Both the position numbers and the translations under genes were made by a program. Shown in pieces: positions 1-10,704 of a stretch of DNA of 64,000 nucleotides. Under the pieces are notes generated by a model that did not search any database, was not told where the DNA came from, and saw only the letters and a program-made list of their open reading frames with translations. Source of the stretch: Sulfurovum sp. (GTDB lineage: Bacteria; Campylobacterota; Campylobacteria; Campylobacterales; Sulfurovaceae). The DNA is taken from the NCBI GenBank assembly GCA_027062365.1, contig JAMOTK010000050.1:40636-104635 (forward strand), given 5' to 3'. How positions within the stretch are numbered: position 1 is the first letter of the stretch; every line of letters begins with the position of its first letter.

Positions 1-381
1 TACAGAGATACGTGCTTGTGTATCTAAGTTAGGTCCACCGAAGCCTCCAAAGCCCCCTTGTCCTCCAGAAGAGCCACCTCCTCCTCCAAACATCTGACGT
101 AGTATATCATCTAAATCTACACCACCACCTTGCCCTTGAGCAAAATCATGAAAATTTTGACCACCAAACATAGCATCACCATGCTGGTCATATTGTGATT
201 TTTTATCGTTATCAGAAAGTACTTCATACGCAGCATTAATTTCTTTAAATTTATCTACAGCAGATTCATCTTTATTTATATCGGGGTGATATTTTCTTGC
301 GAGTTTTCTATATGCTTTTTTGATTTCATCAGCAGAGGCTTGTTCGCTCACACCGAGTGTTTCGTATAAACTTTTTGACAT
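1..381 (-). CDS. cbpA: DnaJ-family co-chaperone (CbpA-like), 5' part only; runs off the window start
   Basis: Minus-strand translation from 381: [40 protein letters not shown]... with J-domain HPD motif followed by a Gly-rich region ([18 protein letters not shown]). Confidence 0.85.
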   Translation of the reverse strand, partial: MSKSLYETLGVSEQASADEIKKAYRKLARKYHPDINKDESAVDKFKEINAAYEVLSDNDKKSQYDQHGDAMFGGQNFHDFAQGQGGGVDLDDILRQMFGGGGGSSGGQGGFGGFGGPNLDTQARISV

Positions 382-421
382 ATTTTATCCTAAATAATAA
401 TTTTATTTTATATATAGATAA

Positions 422-456
422 ATTATATCAAAAAGGTTGAGTCAATGTCAATCAAG
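422..456 (-). promoter_or_regulatory. Sigma70-type promoter (TTGACA-18 bp-TATAAT) overlapped by an HspR/HAIR-like inverted repeat (CTTGATT-N7-ACTCAAC)
   Basis: Minus strand reads CTTGATTGACATTGACTCAACCTTTTTGATATAAT; HAIR consensus CTTGAGT-N7-ACTCAAG is matched 6/7 in each half with exact N7 spacing; sits just upstream of the DnaJ-family start. Confidence 0.7.
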
Positions 457-476
457 TTTGACACTATTTGGAGATA

Positions 477-872
477 TTACTGTATATATGGTACTGTTTT
501 ATACCCTTCATGTATCATTTTCATGATTCCACCTTTGAGATTGATGACTTTATAGTTCAATTTTTCAGATAAAAATTCTGAAACCATCCCCGTACGAGAC
601 CCGACACGACACACAAGAGCAAACGTTTCATCTTTACCCACAGCCATATCTAATTGTTTTAAAAACATTTCTACATCAAAATTACCTGCTTCATCAAAAA
701 ACATAATCGTATAAGAATCCTTGATAATACCCGTTTCTTTCCACTCTGCTGGTGTACGTATATCAATAATTTTTATCTTTTTATCCACAAAACTAGGTGT
801 CGACCAAACATGCGTCAACTCAGCCATCAACATCGTACCCACAAAAAGTAATCCAAATACTATTTTTTTCAT
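477..872 (-). CDS. Periplasmic rhodanese-like domain protein
   Basis: Signal peptide; IIDIRTPAEWKETGIIKDSY and ALVCRVGSRTGMVSEFL (rhodanese active-site Cys loop CRVGSR). Confidence 0.85.
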   Translation of the reverse strand: MKKIVFGLLFVGTMLMAELTHVWSTPSFVDKKIKIIDIRTPAEWKETGIIKDSYTIMFFDEAGNFDVEMFLKQLDMAVGKDETFALVCRVGSRTGMVSEFLSEKLNYKVINLKGGIMKMIHEGYKTVPYIQ

Positions 873-940
873 ACAAATTTCCTTTTTTCTTATAATATTT
901 AAAATTATAGCTTATTTTGGTAAATGTAGTACTATTTCAC

Positions 941-3037
941 TTAAACCTCTTTCAAGCTCAATCCTACTTTATTTTTGTCTCTTTCTATCTTGATGACTTC
1001 TATGCGTGGTAAATATTGGTTGACACTAAGTATTTCTAGGGGATGAGAGATACGTTTTTGGCTCATTTGAGAGATATGAATCATACCATCATTTTTGAGT
1101 CCTATATCTACAAATGCTCCAAAGTCTGCTATGTTTCGTACGATACCAGAGACGATACTGCCCTCATGTAGCATCGCAATATCGGTCAATTTATCGCTAA
1201 ATGGGATAGCAGGTAGCTCTTCTCTAGGATCAAACCCTGGTTTGGCTAATTCTTTGATGATGTCTTTGAGCGTTAGCTCTCCTATCCCCAATTTGTGGGC
1301 TATTTCTTTGGTATCGCTTACCTCATCATAGTGAGCCAATTTTTGGGCTACATCATAGCTCTCTGGGTGTATGCCTGTGTTGTCAAAAAGGTTTTTTCCT
1401 TCTCGTATGCGTAAAAATCCTGCTGATTGTTCATAGGCTTTATTCCCTAAGCCTTTGACTTTGAGTAGTGCACTTTTACTTTGAAACTTTCCCTCTTTTT
1501 CTCTATGTGTCACAATATTTTGTGCCACTTTCATCCCAATACCTGCAACAAAAGAGAGTAAAGAGGCTGATGCTGAATTGACATCTACACCCACGGCATT
1601 GACCAAACTTTCTACCCCCTCATGAAGCTTACGTTCCAAAAGCTTTTGGTCAACATCATGCTGATACTGTCCTATGCCTAGAGATTTTGGGTCTATCTTG
1701 ACCAAGGTAGCCATGGGGTCACGTACCCTACCCACGATAGAGATAGCCCCTCGAATGGTCACATCCAAATCAGGATACTCTTGTGCTGCGATAGCCGAAG
1801 CCGAATAGACCGAAGCCCCTGCTTCTGATACGACTGTATAGGGTAAATCAAACCCCTCTTCATTGAGCTTAGCAAAAAAGGCTTGTGTTTCATTGGACGC
1901 AGTACCATTGCCTATGGCTACCCCTTTGATATTATATTTTTTGACCATTTTAGCGACTACATCACGAGATTTCTCATACTCATCACGTGGAGGTACAGGG
2001 TAGATAACAGCATGTGCTAGATAAGTACCATTTTCATCTATGACGGCTAGTTTACACCCTGTTCTGTACGCAGGGTCTGCACCTAAAAGTACTTTTCCTA
2101 CCACAGGAGGAGTCATAAACAGTTGTGTTAAATTTTGACCAAAGACAGAGATAGCAGACGTATCAGCACGTACTTTGAGCAAAGCAAATACTTCTCTCTC
2201 TATAGAAGGATAAAGCAAACGTTTAAACCCATCTTTATACGCATCAAACAATAAATTTTGACTGCTTCCCATCCATGCTTTTAGTTTGTATTTTTTGAGT
2301 GTATCAAGGTAGCGTTGCACATCAATAGTCATCTTTACAGAAAGTTCTTTGGCTTTCTCTCCACGCTTGATAGCCAAATAACGATGAGAAGGGACAAATG
2401 CTACTTTTTCACAATGGCTTTTATAATTTTTGTATGCACCATTCTCAGCAAAGGTTTTAGTACTTTTTACCTCTAGCATACCATGACGTTGTATCATCTC
2501 TCTAAGGACTTCACGCTCTTTAGGCATATCAGCATAACGCTCAGCTAAGATATATTGTGCGCCACCCAAAGCCCCTGCCACATCTTTTACCTCTCCTTTG
2601 ACAAATCTTTTTGCTTCAGCCATAAAAGCTTCTTTAGAAAGTTTAGCAGATGCTAAAATATTTGCCAAAGGTTCTAATCCTTGTGCTATAGCAATGGAAG
2701 CTTTCGTATTTTTCTTTTCTTTATAAGGTCTATATATATCTTCTAAGCGTGTCATCGTACTGGCATTGGCTATAGCACTTTGTAGCCCAGAGTCTAAGAG
2801 TTCTCTCTCTTTTAAGATATGAAGTATCTCTTCTTTACGTTCTAAAAGTCGCTTGGAAGAGAGATATATGTCATAAAAGGTACGAAGTTGTTCATCATCA
2901 GCCCCTCCTGTTAACTCTTTACGATACCGTGCAATAAAAGGGATAGTATCTCCTTTATCCAAGAGTATGAGTATCTGTTTGATTTGATTTTCATCTAGTG
3001 TGGTCTTTTGAGCCAAAAGTGTTATAAGTTTTTGCAT
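941..3037 (-). CDS. tex: Tex-family S1 RNA-binding transcription accessory protein
   Basis: 698 aa; LLDKGDTIPFIARYRKELTGGADDEQLR, ... C-terminal S1 domain GSIVSGIVRNIADFGAFVDIGLKNDGMIHISQMS. Confidence 0.93.
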   Translation of the reverse strand: MQKLITLLAQKTTLDENQIKQILILLDKGDTIPFIARYRKELTGGADDEQLRTFYDIYLSSKRLLERKEEILHILKERELLDSGLQSAIANASTMTRLEDIYRPYKEKKNTKASIAIAQGLEPLANILASAKLSKEAFMAEAKRFVKGEVKDVAGALGGAQYILAERYADMPKEREVLREMIQRHGMLEVKSTKTFAENGAYKNYKSHCEKVAFVPSHRYLAIKRGEKAKELSVKMTIDVQRYLDTLKKYKLKAWMGSSQNLLFDAYKDGFKRLLYPSIEREVFALLKVRADTSAISVFGQNLTQLFMTPPVVGKVLLGADPAYRTGCKLAVIDENGTYLAHAVIYPVPPRDEYEKSRDVVAKMVKKYNIKGVAIGNGTASNETQAFFAKLNEEGFDLPYTVVSEAGASVYSASAIAAQEYPDLDVTIRGAISIVGRVRDPMATLVKIDPKSLGIGQYQHDVDQKLLERKLHEGVESLVNAVGVDVNSASASLLSFVAGIGMKVAQNIVTHREKEGKFQSKSALLKVKGLGNKAYEQSAGFLRIREGKNLFDNTGIHPESYDVAQKLAHYDEVSDTKEIAHKLGIGELTLKDIIKELAKPGFDPREELPAIPFSDKLTDIAMLHEGSIVSGIVRNIADFGAFVDIGLKNDGMIHISQMSQKRISHPLEILSVNQYLPRIEVIKIERDKNKVGLSLKEV

Positions 3038-3051
3038 AAGTATCCTAAGTG

Positions 3052-3624
3052 TTAAATATTGGCAGAAAGTGCCAAAAGTCTACAAGAGTTTTCTAAGATA
3101 GAAATCTTTTTTGCCATTTCGCCAATATCTCTATCATAAGAGATGACCCCAAAGCCTTTGATGAGTAACAAATGCGTATCATGCTTTTGAAAAAATTGAG
3201 GTATCTCATAAGGGGCACGTTCTAGCCAATCATCTATACTTTTGGGGTCATAGACCAGTATATCCCCTAAAATCTTTTTGCCAAAAAAGTCTTGTGGAGA
3301 GACTTTACCATGTTTTAGTGAATACGCTGTAGCATACGGTGGCATCGTATAAGAGACGTATTTGGCATTGGGTATGGTCTCATAAATATGCTCGTGGATA
3401 TGCACATCAGCATTTGCCATACTCCAACGGTAGTCACGTTTTTGACAGTCTAAGCGTACCAATGATTCTTCGGTCACTTCATTTAAAATCGTATCTTTAC
3501 TGTTGATGATAAAGCTATTGGTAGAGATACGTGCAGAGATAGAACCATGATACACGCCAAAAAAGTTTTTGTTAAAAAGTGAAAGAGAGACATGCTTAAT
3601 GTCATCAATAAGATGTTTATCCAT
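3052..3624 (-). CDS. Class II aldolase/adducin-family protein
   Basis: MDKHLIDDIKHVSLSLFNKNFFGVYHGSISARI... HIHEHIYETIPNAKYVSYTMPPYATAYSLKHGK; start chosen at the internal Met (ORF track extends to 3690). Confidence 0.7.
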   Translation of the reverse strand: MDKHLIDDIKHVSLSLFNKNFFGVYHGSISARISTNSFIINSKDTILNEVTEESLVRLDCQKRDYRWSMANADVHIHEHIYETIPNAKYVSYTMPPYATAYSLKHGKVSPQDFFGKKILGDILVYDPKSIDDWLERAPYEIPQFFQKHDTHLLLIKGFGVISYDRDIGEMAKKISILENSCRLLALSANI

Positions 3625-3688
3625 GAATGAAAAACCTTTAATTAGGATTATTTCGCTATTATAACATGAATTAAAATAAAGGATAGCC

Positions 3689-4612
3689 ATGCAAATACCT
3701 CATGTACCCGTACTTTTAGAAGAAGTCTTAAAAAGTTTTAAGGATGTGGACACAGGTTATTTTGTAGATTGTACCTTAGGCTACGCTGGGCATAGCTCAG
3801 AAATGTTAAAACAATATACCCATCTCAAACATATAGGCATAGACAGAGATGATGAGGCATTAATATTTTCTAAGCAACGATTAGAACCTTTTACAAAGAG
3901 AAGTACTTTATATAAAGGCACGTTTGCCACGGTATTTCCTCTTTTACAAGAGCGTCCCATTATGGCAGTATTAGCAGATTTTGGTGTCTCTTCTTTACAG
4001 CTTGACAAAAAGCAAAGAGGTTTTTCTTTTCATTCAGATACCCTAGATATGCGTATGGATGCCACGGCTAGTCTCAGTGCCTATCAAGTGGTCAACGAAT
4101 ACCCACAAGACAAACTAGAATATATTTTTGATGCCTATGGTGAAGTACGTTTATATAAAGCTCTTGCTCGTGCTGTCATAGAAAGTAGAGCCATAGCCCC
4201 CATACAAAGTGCCAAAGAGCTAAGTGAGATAGCCAAATCTGTCATCCCAGCAGGGGGTAAGATACACCCTGCTACGCTGATGTTTCAAGGTATTCGTATC
4301 GAAGTGAACAATGAACTAGGTGAGATAGAGGGCTTACTCGATGCCCTAGAAAAACAGCATCACAAAAATGAGGTAGTCTCACTTATCTCTTTTCACTCTT
4401 TAGAAGATAGATTGGTCAAAAATCGTTTTAAAAAGTGGTCGAGTGCTTGTATCTGTGATGCCTTAGTTATGCGTTGTACCTGTGGCAAAAACCATGCCAT
4501 AGGCAAAGCATTCTCTTCCAAACCCACCACAGCTACCAAAGAAGAATTACACCTCAATCCACGTAGCCGTTCGGCAAAACTAAGAAGCTTTAGGTTCAAT
4601 AAAGATGCCTAA
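3689..4612 (+). CDS. rsmH: 16S rRNA (cytosine(1402)-N(4))-methyltransferase RsmH
   Basis: HVPVLLEEVLKSF...DCTLGYAGHSSEML...GVSSLQLD..RGFSF..DTLDMRMD...FHSLEDRLVK. Confidence 0.95.
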   Translation: MQIPHVPVLLEEVLKSFKDVDTGYFVDCTLGYAGHSSEMLKQYTHLKHIGIDRDDEALIFSKQRLEPFTKRSTLYKGTFATVFPLLQERPIMAVLADFGVSSLQLDKKQRGFSFHSDTLDMRMDATASLSAYQVVNEYPQDKLEYIFDAYGEVRLYKALARAVIESRAIAPIQSAKELSEIAKSVIPAGGKIHPATLMFQGIRIEVNNELGEIEGLLDALEKQHHKNEVVSLISFHSLEDRLVKNRFKKWSSACICDALVMRCTCGKNHAIGKAFSSKPTTATKEELHLNPRSRSAKLRSFRFNKDA

Positions 4613-4874
4613 TACTAAAAAGAATCCACCCAATGGTATCACTTTGGGTATGTTTTCTGTGGTGATGATGTCTATGGCTATTGTCTTGATTTTAGCTTCA
4701 GTGAAGATTTATCTAGCCAATCAAATCTATTATCAATCTAAAGTAGTCAATAAGGTACAACAAGAAGTCTCTACCTTAAAAATAGAAAAAATTATGCTCG
4801 AAGAAAATGTAGAAGCCCTTACTTTTAAACACAGAGTTACAGATACTATCTTTACCATACAAGCCAATGATTAA
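4605..4874 (+). CDS. Small single-TM protein in FtsL position (FtsL-like)
   Basis: Overlaps rsmH end; one TM helix plus short coiled-coil-like segment; location downstream of rsmH. Confidence 0.5.
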   Translation: MPNTKKNPPNGITLGMFSVVMMSMAIVLILASVKIYLANQIYYQSKVVNKVQQEVSTLKIEKIMLEENVEALTFKHRVTDTIFTIQAND

Positions 4875-4885
4875 ATGATTAAGAG

Positions 4886-7800
4886 ATGAGAAACTTTATA
4901 CGTTTTGCTGTAACAAAGCCCATTATCAACCATATATTTATGCTATTTATGCTCGTGCTTTCTTTTTTGGCATATCAAAATATTGCCAAAGAGATTTTCC
5001 CTCCTTCGGCTCTTGATGTTATCTCTATACAAGGGGGCTATGTAGGTGCAAGTGCTGATGTCTTAGACAAGATGATAGTCAATGCCATAGAAGATGAGGT
5101 CAAAAGTCTTTCAGAGATAGACACCATTTATACCAGTATCCAAAATGGTAGCTTTAGCATACAAGCAGACATCAAATCTGGAGAAGATTCTCAAACCGTC
5201 TTAGCCGATGTCAAAGATATTATCGCCAAAACCAAGCGTGATATACCCTCTGATATGGATGAGCCTTTGGCACGTGTGATGATACAAGATTATCCTCTCT
5301 TACTTGTGGCAATCTCTGGAGATATAGAAAAAAAAGCACTCATAGAAGCAGGAAATACCCTCAAAAGTAAACTAGGTCTCATTGATGCCTTAAGCAGTAT
5401 AGAGTTGCGTGGGGATACCGATGAAGAGGTACTCATACAGATAGACCAAAAGAAATTAGATGCCTATGATATAGATAAAATATCACTCTATAGGGCTATC
5501 TCCAATATCTCTAGTATCTTCCCAGCAGGTACACTCGATGGTCAAGGGGAACACCTCTATATCTCAACTATCAATGGTGAAAAAGATGCCACTATGTTAG
5601 GCAATACACTCTTAACCGTAGGCACTAAACATTTTTATCTCAAAGATATAGCCAAAGTATCGTATGCCTTAGCTGCCCCTATACAAATCTCTCATTATAA
5701 TGGCAAACAAAACCTTTCACTCAATATCAACAAAAGCAAAGAAGGCAATGCCATTGCTTTGAGTAAAGAGATAAAAGAGATACTCATAGAGTTTAATAAA
5801 AAATATAAAGATATACATTTTAAAGCCTATACCGATACCTCTGTATGGATTAAAAACCGTCTTAATTTGGTCTCTTCCAATATTTTATTTGGATTAATCC
5901 TTGTCTTTTTGGCTCTGTTGCTTTCTTTGAATGTCCGTATCGCGATGGTCGTAGCCATAGGGATACCTGCTAGTTTTATGATTACCCTTATCTTTGCTGA
6001 CCTCATTGGCTATAGTCTCAATATGCTCACACTTTTAGGGGCATTGATAGCCTTAGGGATGCTCGTAGATGAAGCCATAGTAGTCGCAGAAAATATTTAC
6101 CGACACATGGAAATGGGCAAGACCCCCACAAATGCCGCCATAGATGGAGCAACAGAGATGCTCCCTGCTGTCATCACGGCTACACTTACTACTGTTTTTG
6201 CTTTTTTACCTCTACTTATGATGTCTGGAAAGATGGGGGTTTTTATGCAAGTATTGCCTATCATGATTTCGGTTTTACTCCTCTCTTCTTTGTTTGAAGC
6301 GTTTTATTTTTTGCCTCTTCATGCCAAAGAGTTCTTTTCTATGGGGACATTCACAGCCCACAAGCACGATGATAGATTTTGGACAAAGTTTATCGCATGG
6401 TACGAAAATTTTATTATGATACTTTTAAACTACAAAAAGACTTCTCTTTTGCTACTAGTTTCGGCTATTATAGGGGGAACTATCGCCGTGGGGTCGGTCA
6501 CAAAGTTCCAACTTTTTCCCGAATTTGATGCCCAACAAATCTATCTCAACGGAAAAATAGACATCAACAATAACCTAGAAGAGACAGAAGTATATGTCAC
6601 ACAGATAGAAGAAGCCCTCTTAGAGTTACTCAAAAGCAAAGATATGGACTCGGTGACTTCCATTATAGGCTTCAAACTCAACAAAGACCAAAGCTTTGAA
6701 GTAGGCGAAAACCTCTTTCAAATCTTTATCAATTTGCACGAAAAAGCCCCAGAAAATTTCTTTGATAAAAATATCAATCCTATCTTTTCTTTGGAGTATG
6801 ATGACTCTGATATGATACGCTATACCCTATCACAAGACTTAGCCAAAGAGATACAAGAAAAGATTGTCAATACCTTAAAAGATAAAGAAATCAATGGTAA
6901 AAAAATCTATGAAGAGTTCAACGTCTATGTACAACAAGCAGGGATAGTATCCAATGATATAGAGATAGGCTTCGAGCATAAAGATAAAAATATAATGCTC
7001 CAAGCGATGCAAAAAGTTTCAGAAAAACTCTCTGCTATCAAAGGTGTAGAAGAGGTTGCTAACAATGCCAACATAGGAGAACGTGAACTCAAACTCCGTG
7101 TCAATGAATATGGACAATCTTTAGGCTTTAGTGAAGCTGTTGTAACCTCCACCCTAAGAGGTGCATTTCTCAAAGCAGAATATGGGAAAATGTTCAATGA
7201 CACAGGCTTAATCCGTGTCAAGATAGAAGACCTCTACAAACAAGATATAACGGCTCTAAACAACTTCCAACTCAGCACCCCCGATGGAAGTAGACGTGTA
7301 CGGCTAGCAGATATATGTGACTTTAGCTATCAAAAAAGTTTTGTTAAGATATTTAAAGAAGATGGCGAAAAAGTACGCTCACTCTTTGCACGTGTAGAAA
7401 AAAAGATTATTACCCCCGTAGAAGTTATGAAAGAACTCAAATCTCTATTAGATACCTTAGAACAAGAGGGCATCAAAATCATCATCAAAGGCGAAGAAAA
7501 AGAAAACAACAAACTCAAAAAAGAGATGAGTGAAGCCCTACTTATCGCTGTTTTTCTTATCTTTATTACCTTAGTATGGATGTTCAATTCTCTCATCCTC
7601 CCACTCATCATCCTCTCGACCATCCCTCTTTCACTCTTTGGAGCATTACTAGGGACATACCTCATGGGTATCAATATGACCATGCCTGGTATGATGGGTG
7701 TGATAGGATTGGCAGGGGTTGTTGTCAATGATGGTCTCATCATGTTAGACTTCATCAAAAAAGGAAAAGACCACAGCACTGTAGCTAAACAAGCAGGTAT

Positions 7801-7999
7801 GCGATTACGCCCTATACTACTCACCTCCATCACTACAGTATTAGGACTCTCTTCTCTTATGTTCTTTGCCTCAGGACAAGCCCTCATCCTCCAACCCATG
7901 GCAATTAGCTTAGGTTTTGGCGTAGCATGGGCAACTATCCTCAATCTATATTATGTACCACTTATGTATGCTGTGATTTATAAGGTCAAGATATTTTAG
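4886..7999 (+). CDS. RND-family efflux transporter permease (AcrB/hydrophobe-type)
   Basis: 1037 aa, 12-TM RND pattern: FAVTKPIINHIFMLFML..., LGMLVDEAIVVAENIYR, GVIGLAGVVVNDGLIMLDFI. Confidence 0.88.
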   Translation: MRNFIRFAVTKPIINHIFMLFMLVLSFLAYQNIAKEIFPPSALDVISIQGGYVGASADVLDKMIVNAIEDEVKSLSEIDTIYTSIQNGSFSIQADIKSGEDSQTVLADVKDIIAKTKRDIPSDMDEPLARVMIQDYPLLLVAISGDIEKKALIEAGNTLKSKLGLIDALSSIELRGDTDEEVLIQIDQKKLDAYDIDKISLYRAISNISSIFPAGTLDGQGEHLYISTINGEKDATMLGNTLLTVGTKHFYLKDIAKVSYALAAPIQISHYNGKQNLSLNINKSKEGNAIALSKEIKEILIEFNKKYKDIHFKAYTDTSVWIKNRLNLVSSNILFGLILVFLALLLSLNVRIAMVVAIGIPASFMITLIFADLIGYSLNMLTLLGALIALGMLVDEAIVVAENIYRHMEMGKTPTNAAIDGATEMLPAVITATLTTVFAFLPLLMMSGKMGVFMQVLPIMISVLLLSSLFEAFYFLPLHAKEFFSMGTFTAHKHDDRFWTKFIAWYENFIMILLNYKKTSLLLLVSAIIGGTIAVGSVTKFQLFPEFDAQQIYLNGKIDINNNLEETEVYVTQIEEALLELLKSKDMDSVTSIIGFKLNKDQSFEVGENLFQIFINLHEKAPENFFDKNINPIFSLEYDDSDMIRYTLSQDLAKEIQEKIVNTLKDKEINGKKIYEEFNVYVQQAGIVSNDIEIGFEHKDKNIMLQAMQKVSEKLSAIKGVEEVANNANIGERELKLRVNEYGQSLGFSEAVVTSTLRGAFLKAEYGKMFNDTGLIRVKIEDLYKQDITALNNFQLSTPDGSRRVRLADICDFSYQKSFVKIFKEDGEKVRSLFARVEKKIITPVEVMKELKSLLDTLEQEGIKIIIKGEEKENNKLKKEMSEALLIAVFLIFITLVWMFNSLILPLIILSTIPLSLFGALLGTYLMGINMTMPGMMGVIGLAGVVVNDGLIMLDFIKKGKDHSTVAKQAGMRLRPILLTSITTVLGLSSLMFFASGQALILQPMAISLGFGVAWATILNLYYVPLMYAVIYKVKIF

Positions 8000-8031
8000 C
8001 TATAATCATTAAAATTATTTGGTAAGGTAGC

Positions 8032-9894
8032 ATGATGAAGCACTTTGGGTTAGATATTTGGGGTGAGGATAATTTTATTATCAAAGAGGGGTTGATTCAT
8101 GTCAATTATGCTTCTGAGCCTTCGTTGTTGAGTATTACCAAGGCATTGAGAGAACAGGGGTATAAAGGTCCTTTACTTTTGCGTTTTCCTCATCTTATCA
8201 AAAAGCAAATTAAAACCCTTTTTGATACATTTGAGACTGCTAGAAAAACCTTTGGGTATACAGGTTCATTTCATGCTGTATTTCCTCTCAAAGTCAATCA
8301 ATTTCCTAATTTTGTATCGTCTCTTATTGCTGTATCTAAAGAGTATCACTATGGACTAGAAGCTGGGTCAAAAGCAGAGCTTATTATCGCCATGACCCAG
8401 ACCCCTATAGGCGCACCTATTACGGTCAATGGGTTTAAAGATAAAGAGATGATTTCTCTTTGTTTTATTGCTTCCAATATGGGGCATGACATTACGATAA
8501 CCATAGAAGGACTAGAAGAGTTAAAAACAATTATACAGATACACAAAGAGTTCAATGCTTCTATGCATAATACGCTCTCACCTAAGATAGGTATGCGTAT
8601 TCGTTTGCATAGTTCGGGTATTGGTATCTGGGCAAAAAGTGGTGGATATTCTTCTAAGTTTGGATTGACCTCAACAGAGTTACTCGAAGCGTATGAGATG
8701 CTTAAGAAAGAAGATTTATTAGAGTATTTGTGGATGGTTCATTTTCATATAGGTTCACAGATGGGAGATATAGCCCCTCTGAAAAAAGCCTTACGTGAAG
8801 CAGGAAACATTTATGCCGAACTCAAAAAACGAGGGGCTACTTCCTTGGGTGCTATCAATATCGGTGGGGGGTTAGCTGTAGAGTATAGCCAACATGAGGG
8901 GAAACAAGAACGTAACTACTCCTTGCAAGAATTTGCCAATGATGTGGTCTACCTCATGCAAGATATTGCACGAAGTAAAGGAGTAGAAGAACCTGATATA
9001 TTTACCGAATCAGGGCGTTACATCGCAGCTTCTCATAGTGTGCTAATTGCTCCTGTGTTGGAGCTTTTTTCACAAGAGTATCATGAAAAAGGCTTACGTC
9101 TAAAAGAGAAAAATCCACCTCTTATAGAAGAGTTACATGATTTGTATCGCTCTTTGACACCCAAACATGCACGTGAGTATCTCCATGATACGCTTGACCA
9201 CATGGAGAGTTTACTGACACTTTTTGATTTGGGATACATTGATTTAGAAGACCGTTCCAATACAGAGATATTGGTCAATCTCATTATCAAAAAATCAATA
9301 GTCTTACTTCAAACCCAAGGGAATAACGAACTCAAAAAACTTCAAGACCGTATCCAAGAAAAATACCTTGTCAATTTTTCTACCTTTCAATCTTTACCTG
9401 ATTTTTGGGGGTTGGCACAGCAGTTTCCTATCGTGCCTTTGGATAAGCTTGATATTGAGCCTAGTAATCCTGCTAGTATTTGGGATATTACCTGTGATAG
9501 TGATGGAGAGATAGGGTTTAAGCCTGAGTTACCTCTGTATCTACATGATATTGATGTGAGTAAAGAAGAGTATTTTTTGGGCTTTTTTCTTACAGGGGCG
9601 TACCAAGAAATATTGGGGATGAAACACAACCTTTTTACCCATCCTAGTGAAGCCGTTATTACCTTTGATGACAAAGGTGAGTATAAGATAGAGCATCTCA
9701 TAGAAGCACAAAATCTTATGGATGTACTAGAAGATTTGGACTATGATGTAGAAATGATAGACACAACACTCAAAGAGCGTATTCAAGCATCACTCTCTAT
9801 TAATGATAAAGAAAAAGAAGTGCTTTTAAGTAAACTTTATCTTTATTTAAGTGAAAATAGCTATCTTAAAACGATTCAAGCCAATAATGAATAA
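8032..9894 (+). CDS. speA: Biosynthetic arginine decarboxylase
   Basis: 620 aa; [19 protein letters not shown]...[13 protein letters not shown]...[24 protein letters not shown]. Confidence 0.93.
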   Translation: MMKHFGLDIWGEDNFIIKEGLIHVNYASEPSLLSITKALREQGYKGPLLLRFPHLIKKQIKTLFDTFETARKTFGYTGSFHAVFPLKVNQFPNFVSSLIAVSKEYHYGLEAGSKAELIIAMTQTPIGAPITVNGFKDKEMISLCFIASNMGHDITITIEGLEELKTIIQIHKEFNASMHNTLSPKIGMRIRLHSSGIGIWAKSGGYSSKFGLTSTELLEAYEMLKKEDLLEYLWMVHFHIGSQMGDIAPLKKALREAGNIYAELKKRGATSLGAINIGGGLAVEYSQHEGKQERNYSLQEFANDVVYLMQDIARSKGVEEPDIFTESGRYIAASHSVLIAPVLELFSQEYHEKGLRLKEKNPPLIEELHDLYRSLTPKHAREYLHDTLDHMESLLTLFDLGYIDLEDRSNTEILVNLIIKKSIVLLQTQGNNELKKLQDRIQEKYLVNFSTFQSLPDFWGLAQQFPIVPLDKLDIEPSNPASIWDITCDSDGEIGFKPELPLYLHDIDVSKEEYFLGFFLTGAYQEILGMKHNLFTHPSEAVITFDDKGEYKIEHLIEAQNLMDVLEDLDYDVEMIDTTLKERIQASLSINDKEKEVLLSKLYLYLSENSYLKTIQANNE

Positions 9895-9911
9895 TAAAGG
9901 ACATAGCAACT

Positions 9912-10613
9912 GTGAATATATTTAGCCTCATCAAAGAAGATTTTACCAATGTCAAGAAAAATGACCCTGCTCTACACTCTAGCTTTGAACTCTTTTTTAA
10001 CTATCCTGGGTTATGGGCATTATTTTTTCATCGTATATCCCATAAGCTCTATAATCTAGGATTACGTTTTTTACCACGTTTTATCTCTGCTATTGGGCAG
10101 TTTTTGACAGTAATAGACATACACCCTGCTGCACAAATTGGTCATAGGGTATTTATAGACCATGGGGTAGGTGTGGTTATTGGAGAAACGGTTATTATCG
10201 GTAATGATGTCATTATCTACCAACAAGTGACACTAGGAGGGGTAAGTACTAGCAAAGGCAAACGCCACCCTACACTAGAAGACAATGTAGTCATAGGAGC
10301 AGGAGCTAAAATCTTGGGCAATATCACCATAGGTAAAAACTCCAAAGTAGGAGCGAACTCTGTGGTGGTCAAAAATGTCCCTGCTGATTGTACTGCTGTG
10401 GGGATTCCTGCACGTATTATCAAAAGAGGCTACGACAAAACCCCACTAAGCCACAATAAAATACCCGATGTCAACAAAGAGATTTTTGAATATCTTATCA
10501 AACGTATCGAAGTACTAGAAGAAGCCCTACCACAAGGCAAACAATCTATGATAAAGAAAAAAGACCATGATTTAGATGAAATTTATGATAATTTCATTCA
10601 TAGTATGGATTAA
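9912..10613 (+). CDS. cysE: Serine O-acetyltransferase
   Basis: HRISHKLY..., [43 protein letters not shown] left-handed beta-helix. Confidence 0.93.
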   Translation: MNIFSLIKEDFTNVKKNDPALHSSFELFFNYPGLWALFFHRISHKLYNLGLRFLPRFISAIGQFLTVIDIHPAAQIGHRVFIDHGVGVVIGETVIIGNDVIIYQQVTLGGVSTSKGKRHPTLEDNVVIGAGAKILGNITIGKNSKVGANSVVVKNVPADCTAVGIPARIIKRGYDKTPLSHNKIPDVNKEIFEYLIKRIEVLEEALPQGKQSMIKKKDHDLDEIYDNFIHSMD

Positions 10614-10704
10614 AGTTTTTTTTATGAAAGTCATAACAAAATATTAGTCATTTATCAAGCACTTTTTGCTATAATTATTGTATTCTAATTACCAAAGGTT
10701 TTTA

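Noticed and set aside
7330-7944. 204-aa antisense ORF opposite the RND permease
   Set aside because: Lies entirely inside a well-supported gene; composition (M/S/P/R-rich) is typical of antisense shadow ORFs; no domain recognised.
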